Shown here: positions 33,101 through 42,179 of the stretch, in pieces
Layout: each line of letters begins with the position of its first letter
Numbering within the stretch: the first letter of the stretch is position 1
Assembly (NCBI GenBank): GCA_950097015.1
Contig: CATNEN010000038.1
Location: forward strand, 15,122,001 to 15,186,000
Source: Macrostomum hystrix
Lineage: Eukaryota; Platyhelminthes; Macrostomidae
DNA length: 64,000 bases
Direction: 5' to 3'
The notes under the pieces: generated by a model
Databases searched by the model: none
The model's input: only the letters and a program-made list of their open reading frames with translations
What the model was told of the DNA's origin: nothing
Translations under genes and position numbers: made by a program

Positions 33101-36054
33101 TGGGGATTGTATTCTAATCATGGGGATTGTATTCTAATCATGGGGATTGTATTCTAATCATGGGGATTGTATTCTAATCATGGGGATTGTATTCTAATCA
33201 TGGGGATTGTATTCTCATCATGGGGATTGTATTCTCATCATGGGGATTGTATTCTAATCATTGGGATTGTATTCTAATCATGGGGATTGTATTCTAATCA
33301 TGGGGATTGTATTCTCATCATGGGGATTGTATTCTAATCATGGGGATTGTATTCTCATCATGGGGATTGTATTCTAATCATGGGGATTGTATTCTAATCA
33401 TGGGGATTGTATTCTAATCATGGGGATTGTATTCTAATCATGGGGATTGTATTCTAATCATGGGGATTGTATTCTAATCATGGGGATTGTATTCTAATCA
33501 TGGGGATTGTATTCTAATCATGGGGATTGTATTCTAATCATGGGGATTGTATTCTAATCATGGGGATTGTATTCTAATCATGGGGATTGTATTCTAATCA
33601 TGGGGATTGTATTCTAATCATGGGGATTGTATTCTAATCATGGGGATTGTATTCTAATCATGGGGAATTGTATTCTAATCATGGGATTGTATTCTAATCA
33701 TGGGGATTGTATTCTAATCATGGGGATTGTATTCTAATCATGGGGATTGTATTCTAATCATGGGGATTGTATTCTAATCATGGGGATTGTATTCTAATCA
33801 TGGGGATTGTATTCTAATCATGGGGATTGTATTCTAATCATGGGGATTGTATTCTAATCATGGGGATTGTATTCTAATCATGGGGATTGTATTCTAATCA
33901 TGGGGATTGTATTCTAATCATGGGGATTGTATTCTAATCATGGGGATTGTATTCTCAATCATGGGGATTGTATTCTAATCATGGGGATTGTATTCTAATC
34001 ATGGGGATTGTATTCTAATCATGGGGATTGTATTCTAATCATGGGGATTGTATTCTAATCATGGGGATTGTATTCTAATCATGGGGATTGTATTCTAATC
34101 ATGGGGATTGTATTCTAATCATGGGGATTGTATTCTAATCATGGGGATTGTATTCTAATCATGGGATTGTATTCTAATCATGGGATTGTATTCTAATCAT
34201 GGGGATTGTATTCTAATCATGGGGATTGTATTCTAATCATGGGGATTGTATTCTAATCATGGGGATTGTATTCTAATCATGGGGATTGTATTCTCATCAT
34301 GGGGATTGTATTCTAATCATGGGGATTGTATTCTAATCATGGGGATTGTATTCTCATCATGGGGATTGTATTCTAATCATGGGGATTGTATTCTAATCAT
34401 GGGGATTGTATTCTAATCATGGGGATTGTATTCTCATCAGAACCGCTGAATAACTCGACGATGCGGACTCGGACGGCTTTGAAAGTTAGTTCATCGTAAA
34501 GTTTGATTCATTTGGTGGACTTTCACGAAAATCGGTCATTCGATTTGGGAGCCATCGTTAAGTAGGCAGTCGGTATTTTAAATATCCCCCTGGTTTTACC
34601 CCATGGGGAAAGTAGCATGGGGGTCTTGCTACTGTCAATCCTTTTATCGTCAAATGAAGCGCTTAATATGGAAATATTGATTCTTGTTGACTTGTTTACT
34701 AGTCAGTGTTGTCTGTCTCCATGCAGGCTCCAACACGGTGACATTCACCGTCGAAGGATGCGAAGGTCGTCGTATTTGTCCAGTGAGGCGCGGCAAATCC
34801 TACTGGATCGAGATGACATTCCGAGGAAGTGAGTTTTCTTTGAAAGTCTAATTCTACGGTCATGGCACTATTAATTTTTGTTTCAGATAGTTAAAATTAA
34901 GCGCATACAGTTAAAAAAAGTAACACTATAAAAGGCATTCTGTCCAATCAGAATCAGGCGGAATCCACCACCTCATTATGACCAATAAGAAACAGGCGGA
35001 ATCCACCACCTCATTCTGTCTAATCAGAATCAGGCGGAATCCACCACTTCATTTTGTCCAATCAGAATCAACCGTAATTTAGCACCTCGTTCTGTCCAAT
35101 CAGATTCAGGCGGAATCCACCACCTCATTCTGTCTAATCAGAATCAGGCGGAATCCACCACTTCATTCTGTCCAATCAGAATCAACCGTAATTTAGCACC
35201 TCGTTCTGTCCAATCAGAATCAGGCGGAATCCACCACCTCATTCAAAACTACAAATTAGCAAAAGCCTAAAGCTGTGCATTTTTAAGCAGTCGAATTGAA
35301 AATGGAATGTCCAATTTGCAGACTCCAACGCTGACACTCTGGTTGCTTCGGTTCTCGGCAAATCCCGCGGCATGTCCAGTCCAATGCCCCTGGCAACTAA
35401 CAACTTCGATAGCAACGCCTGCGACTACCTGACTGGCGGCTGCCCAGTGATTCGCAACAACATGCACACCTACAGGTACCCACTGTTCATCGAGCCATTT
35501 TTCCCGCCGGTGAGTGTGAAATCAGTCTGCTTTTTCCTTAAAATTTGGTGTAAATTTTAGACAATGTTTTATTAAGTGCTTTATTTTCGTAGAATATCGT
35601 ATTGAATGAAGTCAAACAAAGGTATTGAATTTAGCGTGTGTTGAAAATCTATTTGTTTTAACGTTAGATACTTTATATGATAGAATTTAACGGATGTTGA
35701 AAGTCTATTAGTTTTAAAGTTATTTACTCTATGATACAAATTTAGAAACAAACGGAAGTTAAAGATTTTTATTTACCGTATGTAGGTTAAGTTTTGCATT
35801 TAATGGAAGTTGACATTATACTCGTATTATTTTTAACGTGTGCAAATCTAAAATGGGAATTAACGGAAGTCGATATTTTGTAGGATTTAACACATAAGTT
35901 AGATGGGATTTTTGCTGAAGTACAACAAAAAATCATAACAATTAAAAAATCACAAAATAAAACAATGCAGACCACCTACCTGATCAACTACGGCCTGAAG
36001 GATGCTACCGGCAGTACACAGGCCTGCGCTCGTCTGATCATTCGCGTCATGTAA
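30105..36054 (+). CDS. NPC2-like ML-domain secreted lipid-binding protein, 4 exons
   Basis: Exons 30105-30186, 34727-34828, 35322-35509 and 35971-36054; phase is continuous, giving 151 aa. Residues 1-19 (MTNLLVLICLAALAFSVEA) are a signal peptide. The mature protein is a single ML/NPC2 domain with six cysteines in the usual order: RPC, EGC, RRIC, NAC, GGC and QAC. Typical motifs are VTFTVEGC, ICPVRRG, NACDYLTGGCPV, HTYRYPLFIEPFFPP and YLINYGLKDATG. NPC2 proteins carry sterols or other lipids in lysosomes or the extracellular space; many invertebrates have expanded sets with other lipid ligands, so cholesterol is not assured. The ATG follows a purine-rich leader. The 4.5-kb first intron is about 90 percent minisatellite. 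The stop codon overlaps an AATAAA signal. Confidence 0.9.
30285..30600. repeat. 19-bp minisatellite in NPC2-like intron 1 (5' part)
   Basis: About 16 copies of gggatcgaatcctcatcat, starting near the first exon. It passes directly into the 20-bp array and shares the ctcatcat part of the unit, so the two are related. Confidence 0.93.
30601..34438. repeat. 20-bp giant minisatellite in NPC2-like intron 1
   Basis: About 190 copies of tggggattgtattctaatca, the longest array in the window. The main variation is ctcatca against ctaatca, plus rarer tgtggatt and ttgggatt copies. The 5' third is mixed; the 3' part is nearly pure ctaatca. Rare indels (about 33661, 33955 and 34160) shift the register. 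Confidence 0.97.
34440..34620 (+). repeat. dispersed repeat, copy A (NPC2-like intron 1)
   Basis: It shares cgctgaata.ctcgacgatgc, actttcacgaa.atcggtcat, tttgggagc and aagtaggcagt, in the same order and spacing, with 58470-58690. The two copies are diverged but clearly homologous. Both sit in introns. The element type is unknown. Confidence 0.7.
34940..35245. repeat. ~39-bp minisatellite in NPC2-like intron 2
   Basis: About eight copies of a unit containing cattctgtccaatcagaatc then aggcggaatccaccacctc. An alternative version (aaccgtaatttagcacctcg) recurs at the same spacing, indicating duplication of a multi-unit block. Confidence 0.9.
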
Positions 36055-36058
36055 TAAA
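36053..36058 (+). promoter_or_regulatory. polyadenylation signal overlapping the NPC2-like stop codon
   Basis: AATAAA begins inside the TAA stop (ATG TAA TAAAAC). If it is used, the 3' untranslated region would be only a few tens of bases. Confidence 0.5.
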
Positions 36059-36389
36059 ACAAAACCAGACTAACTTGTCATTGGATTTGAAATTAACTCA
36101 AACGAGTCCGTTTACTAAAAATCAACATTTTATTTACATTTCGTAATCGTCAAATACGCTCGTAAAGAACTGTCGAATGTGAGTCTTTAAAGTACATTTA
36201 TTTTAAATTCATCGACCCAAGAATATAAAAAATCATATCAGTCTACGGTGTGCCATCTCTTTGACGGACTGACAATAAATAAACTAATGTAATACACCAC
36301 TAGAATTATTTGACAGTGAAAGAAGTATAACAACAGAAGCTTGTTCTATCTTTATATTCATATACCAATGGATGAATAGTAGATAATGA

Positions 36390-36535
36390 CACCCTCTCAC
36401 CGATTCACTCACCAACTCACACATTCACTCACCAACTCACACATTCACTCACCAACTCACACATTCACTCACCAACTCACCCATTCACTCACCCTCTCAC
36501 CCATTCACACACCCTCTCACCCATTTACTCTCTCT
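36390..36535. repeat. 20-bp minisatellite, intergenic
   Basis: About seven copies of attcactcaccaactcacac, with diverged copies at the right end. It lies between the NPC2-like and GPCR genes. Confidence 0.88.
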
Positions 36536-36971
36536 CTCGCCAAAATATTTTCGTCAGAAATAGTTTACTTTGGAAAAAAAGTACGCACTATTTTCAAACT
36601 AGTTATCAACATGACCCGTGTTAAATGATTGTCTTCACCTAAATTTGATGCCTCAGTTTGATGTACAACAAACGTTAAATTTTGTTAAAGCTTGAGAGCT
36701 TTCTGTTGATGAACATGTGCCCCACAGAAGGACCTCAGCAACAGATTTTCGTCTGAAAGATCACCCACCTTGCGCACAGTTATCAGAATTATCAGGCCTT
36801 TTATCTTCAGCCACAGCCTGCGTGTTGCCAATTTTAGCAGCTGATTTTATTCTCTACCGTGCAAAGTAAACTGTAGAACTGCCGCCCTTGCCTCCGTAAT
36901 CCAATCAGAAGTAGCTCGTACTACCGAGAAGAAAAAAAATTAATTTTTCATCAGAATCAAGCATAAATTAG

Positions 36972-39335
36972 ATGCTATTCGTATGCTGCAGTTTGAAAAT
37001 AGTGAACTTCGCCACAGTTTTTACCTGCACAAGATTGTCCGGTCTGAGGATGCAATTCTTTGCCGTGCTAAACGTCACTTGCAATGCCGCATTCCTTAGA
37101 GCGGCCTATCAGACTGGCTTCGCTATTAGAATTGCCGTACTCTGTCTAGGTAGCCTGCAGGCTGTGGCATTGTTGCTAGGGGCCACTCTGAACATGTGCG
37201 GCCTGGTTACTCTCCGGCGGCACTGCGGATTAGGCCTCGAACTCACGAGCCAGTTTGGCAGCTTCGCGATTGCCGATACAGCATTCATGCTGTTCAATCT
37301 GCTGGACACCGTTAGTCACGTGATTGAGAACAATACCCCGCTTGCCCAGCTCCGGCCCTACATTAGCTACATAGTCTATGCTCACCCCATCGCTTGGATG
37401 CTGAGAACTGTTGCTTACACTGTGCACAGCTGGCAGACTGTTATGCTGAGCTGTTTAAAGTGTATCCGCATCCTCAGACCCCTCACCAATGTTACCAACC
37501 GGCTGTTAAAGTGGCTTGTAGCGGCTGTTTGGATCTACAGCACAGCCACCGGCGTGCCGACAGTCCTACTGTTTCAAACCTTCACCTCCGTGCTATTCGC
37601 TGAGTGCGCTGGCGGCTACAGAATCAGCAGCAGCGGCTACTATGCTCACTTTGGCGGATTCGATTCTGCGATGGCCGGAAATGCCACGAATGGCGTGGCG
37701 AGAGAGGAAGGTGAGGATTTGAAGCTGTTCTCATCAGCGACTGAACCTGAACTTGTGCTACAGACTGCCTCACCGCATCCCCGTCTACTCTCCCGTCTCC
37801 CCTCCGCTCTCTCACACCTCTCCCTCATCTCTCCCTCTTTCCCCTCTCAGAACTCTCCCTTCTCTTATCTCAAAGATCTCTTCCCTCTTTCCCCTCTCAG
37901 ATCTCTCCCCTCTTTCCCCCCTCAGATCTCTCCCCTCTTCCCCTCTATGATCTCTCTCCTCTTTCCCCTCTATGATCTCTCACTTTCCCCTCTCAGATCT
38001 CTCCCCACTCCCCCTCTCAGATCTCTCCACTCTTTTCCGTCTCAGATCTCTCACTCTCCCCTCTTCCCATTTCAGATCTTTCCCTGCTCTCATTTCTCAG
38101 ATCTCTCCCCTCTTTCCCCACACTCCCCCTCTCATATCTCTCCCTCTTTCCCCTCTCAGATCTCTCCCTCTTTCCCCTCTCAGATCTCTCCCTCTTTCCC
38201 CTCTCAGATCTCTCCCTCTTTCCCCTCTCATATCTCTCCCTCTTTCCCCTCTCATATCTCTCCCTCTTTCCCCTCTCATATCTCTCCCTCTTTCCCCTCT
38301 CATATCTCTCCCTCTTTCCCCTCTCAGATCTCTCCCTCTTTCCCCTCTCAGATCTCTCCCTCTTTCCCCTCTCACATCTCTCCCTCTTTCCCCTCTCATA
38401 TCTCTCCCTCTTTCCCCTCTCATATCTCTCCCTCTTTCCCCTCTCATATCTCTCCCTCTTTCCCCTCTCATATCTCTCCCTCTTTCCCCTCTCATATCTC
38501 TCCCTCTTTCCCCTCTCAGATCTCTCCCTCTTTCCCCTCTCATATCTCTCCCTCTTTCCCCTCTCAGATCTCTCTCTCTTCTCTTTCTGGACAAATGATT
38601 TGCTGACAAAAAATCCCTAATCTCTCTCTCTAAATAACTTCAGGCTTCAGTTGGGCATCATTTCCGCCCGTATTCGGCGCCCTGAACTCCACAGTATTGC
38701 CAACAGTAGTCACCCTGGCCTGCAATCTGCTTCTACTTAGACGCCTCCGCTGGCGAGCCAAACGTCTGCCGGGCGAGCAGAGCCGCAGCCAGGAGGCGAC
38801 CGCAGTCAGGCAGAGTCGAGAAGCCACACGGACTGTCCTGCTAACCGTTAACTGTTTCCTAGCCTTCCAGCTACCAATGGTGGTGTGGACACTGGTGGAC
38901 ACTTGGTTCTGGATGCGCCTAGAACCACACGTGTTCTCATTCCTGATCGTGCTAGCTAATACCCTCAGTCAGCTGTTCTTCGCAATTGATTTTTCAATCT
39001 GCATGCACAGCAATAGAAGATTTAGGCGGGCCTTTCAAAGATTGCTTCTTCGCCTGCTTTGCGGTCGGGAGCGACCGTCTGTTAGCGGCGGAGCCGGGAT
39101 GTCGGCTGCGGCAGCCACACACGGATCGGAGCAGGCCAGGGTTGCTGCCTGTTGTCGGCGTGAAATCGATAGAATTACAGCTGCGGCAGCATCGCCTGAC
39201 GTCATCGATCCCAAATCGATCGCGATTGTAGTTGCTGGCGAGACCGGATGTTGTAGCCACTGCATTGTTGACGACAATCAATCGACTGAAACAAGCAACG
39301 GAATTGGACGAAAACGGTCGACTACCCAGTTTTAA
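36972..39335 (+). CDS. class A-like G-protein-coupled receptor, 2 exons
   Basis: Exons 36972-37710 and 38644-39335 are joined in phase (G|GC), giving 476 aa. Seven hydrophobic segments can be followed. TM1 ends ATLNMCGLVTL and TM2 contains FAIADTAFML with the conserved Asp. TM3 is YTVHSWQTVMLSCLKCIRIL, and TM4 is LLKWLVAAVWIYSTATGVPT. TM5 starts in exon 2 (VLPTVVTLACNLLLL), TM6 is TVLLTVNCFLAFQLPMVVW, and TM7 runs FSFLIVLANTLSQLFFAIDF into a basic helix 8 (NRRFRRAFQRLLLR). NATN, a glycosylation site, lies in the second extracellular loop. It resembles invertebrate FMRFamide/peptide receptor-like orphans in length and topology. The DRY motif is replaced by LKC and the NPxxY region by AIDFSI. 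The ligand is unknown. The start ATG is the first in the frame; TM1 placement makes a slightly later start possible. Confidence 0.75.
37840..38585. repeat. 24-bp pyrimidine-rich minisatellite in GPCR intron
   Basis: About 30 copies of a CT-only-like unit (ctctcatatctctccctctt then tccc), with cagatct/catatct alternation. The left third is more diverged. The polypyrimidine strand runs up to the 3' splice site at 38643. Long false open frames on both strands come from the 24-bp period. Confidence 0.95.
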
Positions 39336-39337
39336 TT

Positions 39338-40023
39338 GTCTTGAGACTCTTGGGTAGAGTGTCTTGGGTAGAGTGTCTTGGGTAGAGTGTCTTGGGTAGA
39401 GTGTCTTGGGTAGAGTGTCTTGGGTAGAGTGTCTTGGGTAGAGTGTCTTGGGTAGAGTGTCTTGGGTAGAGTGTCTTGGGTAGAGTGTCTTGGGTAGAGT
39501 GTCTTGGGTGGAGTATCTTGGGTAGAGTGTCTTGGGTAGACTGTCTTGGGTAGAGTGTCTTGGGTAGAGTGTCTTAAGTAGAGTGTCTTGGGTAGAGTGT
39601 CTTGGGTAGAGTGTCTTGAGTAGAGTGTCTTGGGTAGAGTGTCTTAAGTAGAGTGTCTTGGGTAGAGTGTCTTGGGTAGAGTCGCTTGGGTAGAGTGTCT
39701 TGGGTAGAGTGTCTTGGGTAGAGTGTTTTGGGAAGAGTGTCTTGAGTAGAGTGTCTTGGGTAGAGTGTCTTGGGTAGAGTGTCTTGGGTAGAGTGTCTTG
39801 GTAGAGTATCTTGGGTAGTGTCTTGGGTAGAGTGTCTTTAGTAGAGCGTCTTGGGTATAGTGTCTTTAGTAGAGTGTCTTGGTAGAGTGTCTTGGGTAGA
39901 GTATCTTGGGTAGACTGTCTTGGGTAGAGTGTCTTGGGTAGAGTGTCTTGGGTAGTGTGTCTTGGGTAGAGTGTCTTGGGTAGAGTGTCTTGAGTAGAGT
40001 GTCTTGGGTAGAGTGTCTTGGGT
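39338..40023. repeat. 14-bp minisatellite directly after GPCR stop codon
   Basis: About 48 copies of gtcttgggtagagt beginning within a few bases of the TAA at 39333-39335. It is probably transcribed as GPCR 3' untranslated region. Confidence 0.94.
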
Positions 40024-40684
40024 TTCACTTAGCAACTGCGAAGCAACGGAGCCATTTGAGATCCCAGTTAAAATTGAAATTTTTTTCCTAAATTTGGAAA
40101 ATGGACGATTGCGTACGAATGATATGCTTTTAGTCGTCAAACTGATGTCGCTAGAAGATACATGATATAATATAGCTCAAGTGCGAGCATATTTGAAGTA
40201 AAGTTAGCTTTATTTATTTATAGAGTATTTGCCTGATTGGCTTATTTCTGAAGGAGCATTTGCGAAATGCTTTTTAAGTAGCTATTTTCTGTCGGAAGGC
40301 ACGTTTTCTGCAGCTATTTTGCAAAACATTGTTCCTCATCAATCTATTTCTATGTCAAATGATGTATAAGTTTTGCATGCTGTCAGTGCTTAAGTAAGGT
40401 CTCTAATGCATTGGTTCACAACTTTTTTTTGCTTTTAGATTAAAAAAAATTAGTTTGGACAATTTTATGCGCGGGATAATTTTCCCACTTAGAGTCTTTA
40501 ATGAAACTGTCTTGTCTATTCAACAATTAAATGAGCGAATTATAACAATTTTGGCATCTGAGAAACATACTTAAGTATTTCCAAGAATGAGTTTACGCTT
40601 CTGTTTCTATGTGTACTATTTTATGACTAAGATATCTTAGAAAATCCATTTCAAAGAAACTTTCGATACTATAAATGTACTTTT
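40024..40684. other. AT-rich spacer, no gene seen
   Basis: No coding exon, tRNA or repeat array recognised. Confidence 0.45.
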
Positions 40685-40940
40685 AGCTTCACACCTCTGA
40701 GACGTCCTGAGTTCGAATCCCGGTCGAGGGAAAACTATTTGTGTCCTAAAGCTAGGCAATTGATTCCCAATTGCTTCAGCTCACCAAAGTGTAAAATGGA
40801 TACCACAATTTAATCTGGATGAGAAATTTGAGTGGGAGCATGTGCCCGCCTCCCCCAGTACATGGAATTGAAAACCACTATTCAGTCTTTGAAATCGCAT
40901 TGTAAAAGATGCAGCTGGGCCACTGGCTGTACGTCTGGCC
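40685..40940 (+). mobile_element. tRNA-derived SINE, second copy (5' truncated)
   Basis: A B-box-like AGTTCGAATCC at about 40711-40721 is followed by the same central part as the copy at 13386: tgtcctaaagc, attgcttcagctcacc and aaatggataccac. The shared 3' features (cccccagtacatgga, then a ggcc-rich end) are also present. The A box is not recognisable. Confidence 0.65.
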
Positions 40941-41525
40941 CAACAGCATGGGTTGACGCAATTCGAGCCTAGACGTCACTTTGATAGGATTCCTGCAGCG
41001 GGTTGGGATTGTGAAAAGCTCACGAGAATCATGACGTGACTCAAGGAGGATGAAATCATACAATCTGTTGAACTTTCACATGATCACTTGTACAAGTTCG
41101 CTAGATTCTAGAGCGCAGCAAGCGCTCTGTTCAAAACACCTCATTCATTACCTGAGAGATTGAATGGCCTCTTCCGTTACCTTGATGAGTGAGTGTAGTG
41201 TCAGCTTGTTTGCCCTTGTATCTCCCCGTGTTATTATTCAATACTTATTTTTAGACACGTGTTTTTTGCGATAAATCACCCACGCCAAGCTGGGCCGGAC
41301 CAGCCGGGGGAACGGACGCCCACCACCCCGCGAGCGCTACCCCTGGGCTACAGTCCCGGCCAATCAGCGAGCGACCCGGCCTCACTGCCTGTCTACCCTC
41401 GGCAATTGAAGCTACCCTGGGGCTCAGAACGGCGGTCGCAAGTATACTGTGATTTGTCGCCTTGGCTCAAGCTACAGCCAGGCATCCACCTCACCGATCG
41501 ACCTAATTTGTGGTTAACATGACTC

Positions 41526-41533
41526 TATAAAAG
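41526..41533 (+). promoter_or_regulatory. TATA box (candidate)
   Basis: TATAAAAG preceded by gactc and followed by a GC-richer transcribed-like stretch. There is no known gene downstream on the plus strand before the gypsy element. Confidence 0.4.
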
Positions 41534-41998
41534 GAAGCGTGTTATTTTTGCAGTGACTTTTTATCGTTCTCCGCAATTCGCCTCACACTGTGAGAAGCAC
41601 GTGCAAGCTAGTCCACTTTGTTTTGTCTCTCCCCGCCCGACCACGCTCCGCTTGTTCAGTTAGGTAGCTTTCGGCGCTACGCGTCTTGAGAGGTGCGCCG
41701 CTGACAAGGGTGGTCTAGATAGGCGCTTGTTGTCGAAGTCAGTACGTGCTCTCTTCGGAGACTCCGCCGTCAGGCAGAAGGAGTGCCGATAGGATCTGTC
41801 GGGGCAGCGCTGAAAGCAGAGAGACAACCGGAGCCTCTCGGGAAGAGTAGGCGCGGAGTAGGCCAGTTAAAGTAAAGTTGTTATATCCAAATTGTTATAC
41901 CAAACCTTGCTTTTCACTGTGAGCGCGTTAATTATAATTTATGTCCGTGTGAACATCCTCATTCTGTCAGTGTAACTTTTAAATTAAGTTCAGCAAGT

Positions 41999-42035
41999 AA
42001 ACTCCAAATGAAACGTTTTTTTTCATTGGGAGTTT
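41999..42035. repeat. inverted repeat / hairpin
   Basis: 15-bp arms (aaactccaaatgaaa and tttcattgggagttt) pair with one mismatch around a T-rich 7-nt loop. Confidence 0.7.
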
Positions 42036-42179
42036 CGCCGGGCCGGAGGACGACACGCGGGTCTCATCGCTTATCTATTCCGCTTCGCTCGCTACCACAG
42101 TCTCTAACGCTATTTAATTCCAGATTCCCCTGCTGCTATTGAAACGATTGGGTAGGATACCGACCCCGGCAGGTGAATA

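Larger units (their letters stand above)
41193..42175. other. GC-rich block with TATA box; possible solo LTR or retroelement 5' end
   Basis: About 1 kb of GC-rich, gene-poor sequence in AT-rich surroundings. It has a strong TATA box (41526-41533), a hairpin at 41999-42035, and TGTAGTGTCAGC at the left end of the kind that starts many LTRs. No matching right end, target duplication or coding region was found, so the LTR reading is tentative. A host promoter or noncoding RNA locus is the alternative. Confidence 0.35.

Noticed and set aside
37753-38609. Open frames with SPSFPSHI and RGERGRDM repeats near the GPCR
   Set aside because: Product of the 24-bp intronic minisatellite. The GPCR frame is continued instead by GT-AG splicing 37710/38644, which restores TM5-TM7.
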